Positions 27,420 through 37,600 of a DNA stretch of 64,000 nucleotides are shown in pieces; positions within the stretch are counted from its first letter, which is position 1; every line of letters starts with the position of its first letter. Origin of the DNA: Candidatus Gastranaerophilales bacterium (lineage in GTDB: Bacteria > Cyanobacteriota > Vampirovibrionia > Gastranaerophilales > Gastranaerophilaceae); the NCBI GenBank assembly GCA_944323655.1, contig CALUTL010000009.1, forward strand, positions 1-64,000. The letters are read 5' to 3'. A program made the translations under genes and the position numbers. A model generated the notes under the pieces. That model did no database searches and had not been told where the DNA came from. It was given only the letters and a program-made list of their open reading frames with translations.

Positions 27420-28403
27420 TTATTTAATTAAAATTGAATTTGAGAAAATCCAAGGTCTATCTTTTAAATAAACTTCTATTCGATATTTTGTTTTTTCTTG
27501 AATTGGAAATTTTAAACAATTATTAAACTCTGTATGAATAGTAGTCCCGTTTTGAATAATTCTTATTTGTGCTTTTGTTGAAAGTTTTATGATAATTGTT
27601 TTATCTTCGGTATAAATCAATGGAATATCTTTTTTTATATGACGGTTAATCATTATGTTATTACCATTTTTGATAGCTTCCAGAATAGCTCTTTTTTGTG
27701 ATTGAAAATCTTTTGGAAGCTTACTTTCTAATGTAATAACATTTGTCAATGTTTTAAAACAATCTTTGTATGGGAAGATTTTTAACGGGATTATGTATTT
27801 TGAAAATTTTAGAGCATGAGCATCGACCCCAACAATTGCAGGGATTACATGTTCAGAGTTTTTATTTAATTCATCCCACCATTTTAGAGTTTTTGGGTGA
27901 GGACCTTGTATTAATTTATTCCGAAAAATATACGAATAGGCTATTTTAAAAATATTTGATTCATCATAATTATCTGCCCAATCTGAAAACCAATTCCATA
28001 TTTCAATACCGTCAGGAATGATACTTTTATCAGTCCATTTAATAGGATGTGCTTTATTTTTTCTGTTATCTGATTCATCAGGATGAGCTGCAAATCCAAA
28101 ACCATCTTGAGCTTTAACTTCATCTATAATTTTTTGAACATCATCTTGCGGCTCTATCAATTTTTTTATGCCTAATGCGATATAATGGTCAGATTTAGAA
28201 GGCGAAATTTCTTCCCCTTTTATAACACATACACCGTTGTAAATGCCTTCTTGTATATCAAAATTATTGTGATCGGTAATTATAATCCAATCTAATTCTG
28301 CATTTTTTGCTGCTTTTGTAATTGAATCAATATCACCGCTGCCATCTGATAAATTCGTATGAATATGAATAGCACCTAAATAATTATATAATTGCTTTTC
28401 CAT
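27420..28403 (-). CDS. PHP-domain metal-dependent hydrolase
   Basis: 327 residues. All PHP motifs are visible: HIHTNLSDGSG, IITDHNNFD, KGEEISPS, FAAHPDES and GVDAHAL. They would hold a two- or three-metal site for phosphoester hydrolysis. The last ~90 residues form an extra beta-rich domain not needed for the PHP barrel. It lies 3 bases after the stop of the activase-related gene upstream and 21 bases before the next, so it is in one operon with both. The phosphoester substrate is unknown. Confidence 0.83.
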   Translation of the reverse strand: MEKQLYNYLGAIHIHTNLSDGSGDIDSITKAAKNAELDWIIITDHNNFDIQEGIYNGVCVIKGEEISPSKSDHYIALGIKKLIEPQDDVQKIIDEVKAQDGFGFAAHPDESDNRKNKAHPIKWTDKSIIPDGIEIWNWFSDWADNYDESNIFKIAYSYIFRNKLIQGPHPKTLKWWDELNKNSEHVIPAIVGVDAHALKFSKYIIPLKIFPYKDCFKTLTNVITLESKLPKDFQSQKRAILEAIKNGNNIMINRHIKKDIPLIYTEDKTIIIKLSTKAQIRIIQNGTTIHTEFNNCLKFPIQEKTKYRIEVYLKDRPWIFSNSILIK

Positions 28404-28406
28404 TGA

Positions 28407-29498
28407 TTATTTTATAGAGCTTGTAAGAATCTTTTCTTTTTTAATTTCAACAATCTTTTTATTTTGGATATGTTCCTTTGAATCAAATGATTTTTTATCC
28501 AAATGCATTCTCTTCTTTCTTAACAACATATCAGTGAAGGCCTCTATACGTGTTATAAAACCGGCCTCACCGGTATGTTCGTCTATGGTTAAGTGAATTA
28601 GAGGCATGCCTGCTTCTTTACAATGATACATCATTTCATCTACCATCAAAGAATCCGGCCCACATCCAAATGTAGATAATGCAATTATACCATCTACTTT
28701 ATTATTCAATAAATAATAAGCTGCCGTCCCTGTTAATTCCAGCTCATTTGCCCAATATTGGATTTCTCCTAGCGAATGGATTGATGAAATTGAATCGTTA
28801 TATGACACATTTAAAGATGTATATACTTTTACATTCATTTTTTCAAGCTTTCTGATAATATTCATTGAAATTCGTTCATCAAAAAGATTATATCCATGAG
28901 CCATAATTGCAACAGATATAGGTTTAACAATATCTACTGTTTTCTTGATAATTTTGCCGTTTATAGCATTCTCAAGTGCATCAGTATAACTTACACCTGA
29001 TTTTGTCATTTCCCAAAATGAATTATAAATTTTCCACCCATTATCAATTGCTTTTTTTATTTCTTGTTTGTCTGTAATCCCAAATGCGTTGGCGGTCTGC
29101 TCACAAAAATCCTTAAAACTAATATTTTCTGTCTTATCTAAGGTCGGTTCAATCATTGTAAAAGGTTTGTCTATCACATTTCTGATAATTTCAGGCAGAC
29201 CTCTTATTTTACTGCAATTGTTAATTTTATAACCTGTTGATTGGATTGATGGTATGAATATTGCTTCACAACCCTTATTTATAAGATTAATCACATGTCC
29301 TGTAAATACTTTTATAGGTAAACAAGTATCGGATACTACGTATTTACTCCCATCATTTATGGTTTTGGTGGTGGTTTTATCTGACAAAACAATTTCTATA
29401 CCCAAAGATTTAAAAAATCCATAATAAAATGGGTAGTTATGATAATATGAAATTGCCCTTGGTATTCCGACTAAATTATTTTTTAATACCTTTTTCAT
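28407..29498 (-). CDS. Acyl-CoA-dehydratase-activase-related protein (COG3580-like)
   Basis: 363 residues. It opens with VGIPRAISYYHNYPFYYGFF and has VVSDTCLPIKVFTGHVINL, NNCSKIRGLPE and LSTFGCGPDSLMVDEM, Cys positions expected to hold a [4Fe-4S] cluster. The end HLTIDEHTGEAGFITRIEAF matches the gene at 26238. Family members (COG3580) pair with COG3581 and with an ATP-driven activator in BCR/HAD-type radical enzymes. It is the first gene of a minus-strand cluster: this, PHP, second activase-related, radical SAM, SLBB. Confidence 0.72.
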   Translation of the reverse strand: MKKVLKNNLVGIPRAISYYHNYPFYYGFFKSLGIEIVLSDKTTTKTINDGSKYVVSDTCLPIKVFTGHVINLINKGCEAIFIPSIQSTGYKINNCSKIRGLPEIIRNVIDKPFTMIEPTLDKTENISFKDFCEQTANAFGITDKQEIKKAIDNGWKIYNSFWEMTKSGVSYTDALENAINGKIIKKTVDIVKPISVAIMAHGYNLFDERISMNIIRKLEKMNVKVYTSLNVSYNDSISSIHSLGEIQYWANELELTGTAAYYLLNNKVDGIIALSTFGCGPDSLMVDEMMYHCKEAGMPLIHLTIDEHTGEAGFITRIEAFTDMLLRKKRMHLDKKSFDSKEHIQNKKIVEIKKEKILTSSIK

Positions 29499-29670
29499 GA
29501 TTGTTATGTTGAATTACCTTTATTAAAAAACTCACCATTAAAGTATACAACAAGAATAAAAAATTAACATATTTTTAATAAAATAAAGTCCAATAAATGC
29601 ATTTACAATTTTCAGCTGACCATATAAAAAATGGATTTGAACAGCAAAATTAATTAATGTTACAAATATA

Positions 29671-29699
29671 TTTACTAAGCGATTCAAAAGTGCTATACT
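29671..29699 (+). promoter_or_regulatory. Putative promoter of the 158-residue leader-type gene
   Basis: TTTACT (29671-29676), 17-base spacer and TATACT (29694-29699), about 21 bases before the ATG. An AAAAGG ribosome-binding site lies between. Confidence 0.5.
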
Positions 29700-29720
29700 A
29701 GAGCAAAAAGGATTAACATT

Positions 29721-30197
29721 ATGAAAATAGCAGCAATCAACAATTCGCCAAATTTTAAAGGACTCTGGGGAGAAAAGCAAAAGTCTTTTGCAGGAAATGA
29801 ATATACCTCTTTATCATTTATTAAAAAAACATATTATCCGTTTAAAAATGAATCAAAGGAATCCATTGAAGCAAACAAAAAAGCTAATGAAGGCTATTAT
29901 CATGCTGATTGGAGAGATACAGGCGGAACGTACGTTGAAGAAAAAATTGATGTAGAGGTTAAAAAACCTCTTAGCTTTACTGAGCAGGAATTTTCAGCAT
30001 ATCGCAAATCAGGACTTGGAGCTGTAAAACTCGAAGAAGTTTCACATCCTATTGAAAAAGAACTGATAGCCAGAGGTTTGTACGGCTATATGAACAAATC
30101 TCAGGAATATCTTGATGAATTTAGCTGGCGCAGCTCGTTCGGATATAAAATACGTAACTGCTTGAAAAAACTTGGACAAAAACTTAAAAAAGTTTAA
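29721..30197 (+). CDS. Hypothetical protein with N-terminal Asn/Phe-Gly leader
   Basis: 158 residues, no family recognised. The start MKIAAINNSPNFKG has the same pattern as three following genes and one at 50283. The body is charged and soluble-looking (Trp/Tyr-rich YYHADWRDTGGTYVEE in the middle, basic KLGQKLKKV at the end) with no signal peptide or membrane helix. AAAAGG precedes the ATG. It probably belongs to the lineage-specific set of proteins sharing this leader. Confidence 0.7.
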   Translation: MKIAAINNSPNFKGLWGEKQKSFAGNEYTSLSFIKKTYYPFKNESKESIEANKKANEGYYHADWRDTGGTYVEEKIDVEVKKPLSFTEQEFSAYRKSGLGAVKLEEVSHPIEKELIARGLYGYMNKSQEYLDEFSWRSSFGYKIRNCLKKLGQKLKKV

Positions 30198-30250
30198 TTC
30201 GGCTAATTTAATTTTCAATATAAAAAAATATTATGTGTTAGACTTTCTAT

Positions 30251-31087
30251 ATGATTTCAATTGCTCCTATAAATCGACAGCTTTCTTTTAACGGAATTTC
30301 TTATCCAAAAGATTTGAACTATAAAAAGGCATTATAAAAAGGTTTAAGTGAGGCTTTCGGTATAAGCTGCAAATTGGAAGACTTAAACCCCGTTGCAGGG
30401 CCTGAAGAAGTACGATCAATTATCAGTAAACTTAAGCCCCAACAATACGAAGTCGGTGATAATTTTAGGGCAAATTTTCACATTCACACAAAGGCTTCGG
30501 ACGGAAGCTTGACACCGAAAGAATTTCTTGAACAGTGTGCCGATTGGGCTAATCGTATTTTTAAATTAAACAAATCAAAAGATGATCTGCCGGCTTTTTC
30601 TGCCGCAATTACAGATCATGACAGAGTTGCAGGCGTCAAAGAAGCTATCGCATTAATATCACAAGAACCCGATAAGTATAAGAATTTTAAATTCGTAAGC
30701 GGATGCGAATTTATGTTTCACGGTTACAAAGAGCCATACAGTGCTTTTGAAGCTGTAGGTTTAGGATTTAACCCGTTTGACAAAAACCTTCAACATTTAA
30801 TGAAAGGTTTTGCCTCTCATAACAACGTTTCAGAAGCAAAAAAGATAATTGAATCAGGCGGAATTCTTTCCTGGGCGCATCCGATTGTGACGCCGGAAAA
30901 GATTAATGAGGATTTTTTTACCTTCTTAAAGGCAAACGGAATTAACGGGGTTGAAGGGAATTACCAATATAGCAGATGGGATCAGGAGTATGTAAATTCC
31001 GTAAAACCTATTCTTGAAAAGTTTATTAAACAATTCAAGATGTTTGTCACAGGCGGAACAGACAGCCATAGAAAAACAATCTTCTAA
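30251..31087 (+). pseudogene. PHP-domain protein with Asn/Phe-Gly leader, interrupted by an in-frame stop
   Basis: Read from the ATG at 30251 the frame gives MISIAPINRQLSFNG, a leader like the neighbours', then a TAA at 30335-30337, then continues open in the same frame to 31087 (278 codons in all). A single C-to-T change from CAA (Gln) would explain the stop. The downstream part has PHP motifs HIHTKASDGSL, AAITDHDRVAG, VSGCEFMF, LSWAHPIV and TGGTDSHRK. A TTG at 30374 could restart translation of a 237-residue version. The protein ends just after the last motif, so the C-terminus may also be cut. Confidence 0.65.
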
Positions 31088-31199
31088 TTCGTTTATTTGT
31101 AAAATTATATTACAATTTTAGTGTATTTTGAACTTTGGGATTAAAAAAAAACTTTATATATATACAGTTAAAAATACTGTTTTTATGTTCATCTAGAAT

Positions 31200-31229
31200 G
31201 GAAAGGGGCGACGAGCCCCTTTCCTTTTT
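31200..31229 (+). terminator. Strong rho-independent terminator
   Basis: Perfect 10-bp GC-rich stem GGAAAGGGGC / GCCCCTTTCC with a 5-base loop and TTTTT tail, about 110 bases after the PHP stop. Confidence 0.88.
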
Positions 31230-31337
31230 GCGTTTTTATTTACCTTTTTGATAAAAGACATTTTTTGTATTGTAAATTTTTGTTTTATAATAGCAAAAAA
31301 TTCCTTGATTAGTTTTATACCAAAAAAGGAGATAGTA

Positions 31338-31709
31338 ATGCAGGTAAATTTTAACCCTTACACTAATAGACAGTCATTTGGCGCAAAATTAAGACTTAAC
31401 CACAAGGAGCTTAATCATCTGTTTTCTGAGGAGTTATCACATGAGAAAATTTACGGAAGTCTTAGAACCAGAATAGAAAAATTTAAAACGATATACCCAA
31501 ATCAGATTATAGAGGGGAATTTGATAAGTAAAGATTCTAAAAAAGTATTAGAACTGTACAACCCGAACACAAGATATACAAAATCTTTTGATTGGCCTAA
31601 ATATCCGACTTATCGGAGCGGTTTATTTGAACAAGTTTTCAAATTCCTTACGACCGATGAATCAAAAAGATTTTGGACAGATGAAACGGCTAAAAACCTT
31701 TTTGCATAA
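31338..31709 (+). CDS. Hypothetical protein with N-terminal Asn/Phe-Gly leader
   Basis: 123 residues from the ATG at 31338, chosen because AAAGGAG lies 6 bases upstream; a longer frame opening at 31248 lacks a site and adds a hydrophobic tail. The start MQVNFNPYTNRQSFGAKL carries the leader pattern. The rest is basic, with Arg/Lys/Tyr-rich strings (LYNPNTRYTKSFDWPKYP), and no domain I recognise. It is flanked by the other leader-type genes. Confidence 0.65.
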   Translation: MQVNFNPYTNRQSFGAKLRLNHKELNHLFSEELSHEKIYGSLRTRIEKFKTIYPNQIIEGNLISKDSKKVLELYNPNTRYTKSFDWPKYPTYRSGLFEQVFKFLTTDESKRFWTDETAKNLFA

Positions 31710-31762
31710 AAAGTATTAAATCTTAATAGCAAAATAATTTTTGTTCAGGTTTAAAAATAAGT

Positions 31763-32389
31763 ATGAAAATAACCCCGATTAATAATTTTAGAAAACTTTT
31801 TGGAATAACGCTTGCCGCAGGCGCAATAGCCTCAGCTCCGCTAATTTCTTCCGGCACAAACCAAGTATCAGCACAAGATACGGTTACACTCACAACTCAA
31901 GCAGTTCCTCCGCAAGGAACAACTGATCCTTTAATTTTAGAAGCCGCTCCAAGTCCTGTGGTTTTTGTTACAGGCGAAAGAAAAAAAGCAACGATAGTTG
32001 TTGATATTTCTAAAAATGTTTTATACAAATATGATGAAGACGGTGAGCCTGAAGCCGCTTACAGAATAGCTAGCGGAAAGCCCCGAACTCCGACGGATAC
32101 CGGTCTTAGAGTTGTTTTAGGGGTTGAAAGATATCCGTATAAATCAGCTCCCGCTTCAACCAAAAGACATCAAAAGCCCTGGGATTACGGCCCGAGAGCT
32201 ATTATTCTTGAAACTCTTGATCCTGTTACAGGAAAGAAAGGTTCGACCGGTGAATTTATCCACGGTAACAACAATCCCTCAAGTATCGGTAAATACGCTT
32301 CTTTAGGCTGTATGAGAATGGATAATGAGGTTATTAAAAAAGTTTCTTCTCAAGTTAAAAGAGGCGACCTTGTTCTGATTACTAAGTAA
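31763..32389 (+). CDS. L,D-transpeptidase (YkuD family)
   Basis: 208 residues. The YkuD catalytic domain covers residues ~75-207 with the active-site pattern H167-G ... S180-L-G-C183-M-R-M. It cross-links peptidoglycan stem peptides 3-3 or attaches proteins, in the periplasm. The N-terminus MKITPINNFRKLFG repeats the leader pattern of its neighbours and runs into a hydrophobic signal-peptide-like stretch (ITLAAGAIASAPLISSG). The DPVTGKKGSTGEFIHG loop is typical. No peptidoglycan-binding domain is present. Confidence 0.88.
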   Translation: MKITPINNFRKLFGITLAAGAIASAPLISSGTNQVSAQDTVTLTTQAVPPQGTTDPLILEAAPSPVVFVTGERKKATIVVDISKNVLYKYDEDGEPEAAYRIASGKPRTPTDTGLRVVLGVERYPYKSAPASTKRHQKPWDYGPRAIILETLDPVTGKKGSTGEFIHGNNNPSSIGKYASLGCMRMDNEVIKKVSSQVKRGDLVLITK

Positions 32390-32424
32390 TCCTAACCTTT
32401 TATAAAAAAATACCCCTTCTTAAA

Positions 32425-34497
32425 TTACAATTCAAGCCATAAAACACCGTATGGTGCAATTCTTAAGTGCATGGTTTTGTTCTTGAGAGAAATATTAACT
32501 TTTACATTATCTCCGTTTACAAGGTTCTTAAGAGTTGTAATATGGCCGTCATTTTTTAGGATTACATTTACGGGCAACGATATGTCCGCAACAATTTTTT
32601 CGTTCGAAAGATTGTTGATTACTAGAATTTGCTTGTCCTTATCTTTTCTTATATATGAAAAATTGGCGGGTGAATCTGTGTTTAGAGGTATAAATTCTCC
32701 TCTAGACATTACAGGAAGCGATTTTCTTAAATGAATAAGGTTTCTGACTTTTTGGTAAACTTTGCTGTTAAATTCGTAATAGTCTTTTGTTGAGCCGTAG
32801 AATAGTTTTGAAGGGACTTCGCCTCTATGAATATCTCTGGAATCAAAATAACTCAAAAGTTTAAATTTGCCTGTTTTTTGTTTAATTTTTCTTTCAGCTT
32901 CTGATTTTTGAGCGTTTTTGAAGTTGTTCGCAACCCCGACTTCATCTCCGTAATAGATTATCGGAATTCCGGGAAGCGACAATAGTATTGAAAATGCCAT
33001 CTCTATCCTGTCAGGATCTTTGTTTAAGAAGTTTGCAAGACGCCCGCTTACTCCAAAACCCTTTCTAAACCCTGCACCTTTTGAGACTAGATTGTTATAA
33101 ACAATCTCTCGCATTTCAGGAGTTGCCATCTCTAAAGTTAATTCATCGTGAACTCTTAAAAACATTGCCCAAGATGCTGTGTCAGGAATTTTTGGGGTTT
33201 CTTTCATCGCTTCGTAAAAATATTTTTTATCTCCTGTTATCAAGCTTGCCCAAATTGCCGGCATGTATGGGAAATGGTATGCAATTTGTGCTTCATCCGT
33301 TCGTTTAAATTCTTTTTTGATATTGTCTATATCAGTTTGGACTGTTCTTTCTTTTCCGAAATATTCTAAGATGTCTTTCGGAAGCTGGCATGCTTCTACT
33401 TGAATTACCGAGGATGGCGCCGTTGCTTGAATATAGTTGCTTAAAAGTTTTATTATAGCATGCGTTTTAGGCTGATTTTCCGCGTTTGTTCCTGCCGGCT
33501 TTGAAAGATAAGGAATGGCATCCATTCTGAATATATCTATTCCTAAATTGCTCCAGTAGCTTATCGTTTCTAAGCTGTAATACAAAACTTCCGGATTTTC
33601 CCAGTTTATGTCAAGCTGAAAAGGATAAAATGTATGGTAAAAATAGTAATCTTTGCCTTTTATTGTAACCTTTCTCCAATGATTTTCGGTGTTTTCTGGA
33701 AAAATCAGTCTCCTTTTGGAAACCTTACCGTCTTTTTCGTAATACTCAACAACTGTTCCTAACTTTTCATCCTGATATTTTTTGTAAACAGGCATGTCCT
33801 CTCTTACTACAAAATAATCAAGCTTAGATAAATCTCCTTTTTCTATCGCCTTAAACCAATCGTGCTCCTGTGAAAAGTGGTTTAATACTAAATCAGCTTT
33901 AATTTTGAAACCTGCTTTTTTCGCTTCGGAAATAAATTGCTTAAATTCTTCCATTCCGCCAAGCTCTTTTCGGACATCTCTCGGATCTTTTACGTCAAAG
34001 CCCGCATCCTGCATCGGTGAATCCGCAAACGGAAGCATATATAAAGTTGTTACACCTAAATCTTTAAGATATCCGAACATTTTTTCCGCATCTTTAAAAG
34101 TATTTGTGCTGTTCGGATTTTTTACTCCAAACTGGTCTATGTAAAACATATAGATAATTTCATCTTTATACCAGTCTTCAGTTCTTGAAATATCCTCTTT
34201 CTTAAGACTTTCAGCTCTCTCTTTAACCGATTTTTCGGCTATCTGCATCACGTGTTCAAAAATCTCATCACTATTGCTTTTGCCATAAATTTCAACAATG
34301 GCTTCTTTTATTTCTTTCTGCAATCTTAAAGGAACATTTTCCGTTTCATCACCTGATGGTAAATCAGTTGAATTAACTTTTGCAGTTTGAAGGTTTTCAG
34401 CAACCTCTGCATTTGCTAAAACCAATCCTGACGGGGTTATGCTGCATATTGAAAGTGCCAGTATAAGGCTTATGAAAGAAGCAACTTTTTTGTTCAT
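32425..34497 (-). CDS. Secreted GH13 alpha-amylase-family enzyme (trehalose-synthase-like core)
   Basis: 690 residues with a signal peptide (ISLILALSICSITPSGLVLA). The GH13 barrel starts at WYKDEIIYMFYIDQFG. Catalytic regions are intact: DLVLNHFS, GIDIFRMDAIPYL (nucleophile Asp), VIQVEACQLP (acid/base Glu) and LRVHDEL (third Asp). The opening (MLPFADSPMQDAGFDVKD) is most like trehalose synthase or oligo-glucosidases. An N-terminal ~90-residue helical extension is extra. It would cut or rearrange alpha-glucans outside the cytoplasm, complementing the two GH77 enzymes in the window. Confidence 0.87.
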   Translation of the reverse strand: MNKKVASFISLILALSICSITPSGLVLANAEVAENLQTAKVNSTDLPSGDETENVPLRLQKEIKEAIVEIYGKSNSDEIFEHVMQIAEKSVKERAESLKKEDISRTEDWYKDEIIYMFYIDQFGVKNPNSTNTFKDAEKMFGYLKDLGVTTLYMLPFADSPMQDAGFDVKDPRDVRKELGGMEEFKQFISEAKKAGFKIKADLVLNHFSQEHDWFKAIEKGDLSKLDYFVVREDMPVYKKYQDEKLGTVVEYYEKDGKVSKRRLIFPENTENHWRKVTIKGKDYYFYHTFYPFQLDINWENPEVLYYSLETISYWSNLGIDIFRMDAIPYLSKPAGTNAENQPKTHAIIKLLSNYIQATAPSSVIQVEACQLPKDILEYFGKERTVQTDIDNIKKEFKRTDEAQIAYHFPYMPAIWASLITGDKKYFYEAMKETPKIPDTASWAMFLRVHDELTLEMATPEMREIVYNNLVSKGAGFRKGFGVSGRLANFLNKDPDRIEMAFSILLSLPGIPIIYYGDEVGVANNFKNAQKSEAERKIKQKTGKFKLLSYFDSRDIHRGEVPSKLFYGSTKDYYEFNSKVYQKVRNLIHLRKSLPVMSRGEFIPLNTDSPANFSYIRKDKDKQILVINNLSNEKIVADISLPVNVILKNDGHITTLKNLVNGDNVKVNISLKNKTMHLRIAPYGVLWLEL

Positions 34498-34610
34498 TAT
34501 TGAATTCTAACACGTTTTTTAAGGTTTTACTTTAATTATTAACTATTATTAAGTCACCATAAAAAGCTTGCGTAAATAAGCCAAGTTTCTGATTTGTTTT
34601 TTCAGTTAAA

Positions 34611-34642
34611 AAAAAATCCTGTTTTTAAAAACAGGATTTTTT
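34611..34642. terminator. Bidirectional rho-independent terminator
   Basis: Perfect 16-bp palindromic arm pair (AAAAAATCCTGTTTTT / AAAAACAGGATTTTTT) lies just past the stop of the 1056-residue gene on the minus strand. Both ends are A/T tracts. Confidence 0.8.
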
Positions 34643-34657
34643 ATATTGTTATATGTA

Positions 34658-37600
34658 TTAATTCTGCGGAACCGCCTCTCTAATAGCTTTATCGACTTCA
34701 CTGTCGCTGAGCCCTTGTTTGAGAAGTTCTGTCTTTAAGGCATCTTTTACGGCTTTTTCGCTTGTATGGCCTTGTGTGCTTGCTGTATAGGTTTTGTCGC
34801 CGATTTTTACAGTAATGCTGCCTTTATAAGTTTCTGTTCCCGGAATTTTGGTAACAGAGACCTTTACATTCGGTTTTGTGTTACCAACCGTCGGGGCTGT
34901 TCCTGTATTGTTATTAATTTCATAAAAGTCCAGAGCTTTAGCAAAGATTTCCGGATTGAAAGTAAGTTTATATACTTTCTTAGTTTTTGGATCTACGTAT
35001 TCAATTTCTCTTTCGAAGTGTTGAATTTTAGCTCCGTCATTTTTAGAACCGGTTTCCCAGATATCTTTTCCGCCAAGATAATTTTTACGGAACCAATTAC
35101 GGAAATTTGCACTGTTTGGCGCACCGTATGCTTTCTGAAGTGTTTGCCACCCTTGATAATAAACTTTATTACCTCTCTTTTCAGGTGCCGCAACCGGTAT
35201 AGCTACTGTTTTTGTTTCCGCATTTAATCTTTCTTGATCCGGAGTTTTTTCTGAATCTATTTTAATTGTAGAAGATTGTTCCGGCGGTTTTGGCGGTGTT
35301 GTTGTTGGCGGTGTTGTCGGCGGTGTTGTCTCTTGAGTTCTGATTTCTTTTTGTGATACAACTCTCATTACTTGCGCATCACGTCTTAGACCTTCATCTC
35401 TGACCTTATTCATAGAAAATAAACCTTTGATAGTGCCTGCTAAGGCCCCAGCTCCTGCTGCTATACCATAGACGCCAAGACTACTGAATTTTGGACGAAA
35501 TTTATGCGTTTTCTCTCCTGTTTGTTCATACAATTCTCTGTCGGCATCAGGGTTTTCAACTTCACCTTTAGCGACACCCTGTTCTTTAACTTTGTGGTCA
35601 TACTCCCAGTGCCCATCCTTGCCGCTAACGTGTTCAGTCCCACTAACATGTTCAGTACCACTGACATGTTCCACACCGCTGACGTGCTCAGTACCGCTAA
35701 CGTGTTCCACACCGCTAACGTGTTCAGTACCACTGACGTGTTCTGTGCCACTGACGTGTTCTGTTCCGCTGACATGTTCTGTTCCTGAAGCATACCATGG
35801 TTCTTCGGTTGTATCTGTATGTGTACCGGCTAATATACCGTTTTCGTAGTCGTTAACTGTCCATTTATGCGTTGTAGATCCACTTGCTTCCCAAGGTACA
35901 TCAGCACTCCAAGGCACATCAGCACTCCACGGAACATCAGCTTCCCACGGAACGTCAGCACTCCACGGAACGTCAGCTTCCCAATTTACATCAGCGTTCC
36001 ACGGAACATCAGCTTCCCACGGAACATCAGCTTCCCAGTGTACATCTGTGCTCCAAGTTGCATTATCTCCTGATAAATGGTAAGTTTTCTCAAATTCCCA
36101 TGGTACTTCTACCGGTATCATTTTTGTCAGTGATGCCAGTTCGAAAATTTTTTCTGTAAACTTACAGGTCCTCATTGTTGCCATAAAGTCGGATACAAAT
36201 ACTGCTCCTGCACCTCCTAAAGCTCCAATACCTGCAGATTTAAGAACGTGGGCAATTCTCATTTGTATAGTTTTATCAGCTTCAGTTGTTATACCAGCGG
36301 CTTCCATTGCTTTCTTTATGACGCTTCGTTTTGTTTTTTGTCCGTCTGCAAGACCTCCAAATACAACACCTTCAAAACATCGGTCTACTTCTTGTAAATC
36401 ACAGAAATAATCACAACCATCCTGATTTGTTTGGTTTTCTCCGGATGTCTTACCAGCTTGTGAATATGCAAGCATTTGTTCTTTATATTTTTGCGGATTG
36501 AATACATATTTTTTGCCGCCTTGGGTTGTTACGGTTGCTGCTCTGTCATCATTCGGATCTGTAATTTCATCACAGAAAAGCGCTGGATTCAATTTAACTA
36601 ATTCTTGAACATCCGGATCTAAATTAGCAAATTGAGGTGCAGGCGTTGAATCATATTTATGTTTTTGCATGTCTATTTGTACCTGCGCCAAAGCTGAAAC
36701 TTCAACCAGTTTTTCAAAATTCTTTTCTCTGAATTCAGCTTCTTTACTTACTGAATTTTTAGCAGCTTTTTGGGCTTTTTCTTCCAAATCTTTGATTTTC
36801 TTTTGGATGTCTTCCGGTAATGCTGCATTACAGTTTTTGTTGTATTCTACTGTAAGTTCTAAATGTTGTTTTTCCAGTTCTTTCTTTTTGGTTTCGTCTG
36901 TTTCATTTTTTATCTTTTCTTCTAATTCAGCTTTTTGTTTGTTGTATTTTTCTGTCAACTCAACAATAGCCGGCATTTTGGCGTGTTTTGCTTTTAATTC
37001 GCCAATTTCTGCTTGGCATTCCTTAATTTCAGCAACACCTGAGTTTAAGTTCCTATATTTTATTGCATTAATAGCCATTTCTTCACAGGCATTTGCAATA
37101 AATTCAGAATTGTTGCCACCTATTTCATTGACAGCTTTAAATTGAGCTAAAGCTTTTAAATCATCCATTGTTAATTTTGTTAGGGTGATATCTCTTGTGT
37201 TAGATTTCTGCTCTTTTGTTTGAGTTTCTGGCGCAAAAGCTGCTTTATAATCACCCAACAAATCCGGATCATCCAGTTTGTCTTTATATTTGTCGATATA
37301 AGCTTGAGCAGATGCTTCTACTTGTTTTTGGACTTCCGGGTGGTCATTAGCGTATTTAAGTTTTAGTCGCATTGCAGAAAGCCTTTTAGCCGGATCTGAA
37401 GTATCTGTATTTTTCCACAAATCAACAAAAGTCCCTTGAAGCTGTTTTACCTCTTTGTGACATAATACTCTTATCATGTCATGCATTGCTTCAGTTTTGT
37501 TATTTGTATATCTTTCTCTAAAATAAGCTTTCCACTGTGAAGTTGTTACTTCTCGAAAATCTTTATCTCCAAGCAAAGCTGCAGTGTCAACCGGCGGCGG

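Noticed and set aside
35504-36159. Several plus-strand open frames opposite the hexapeptide arrays
   Set aside because: They are period-18 shadows of the minus-strand gene.
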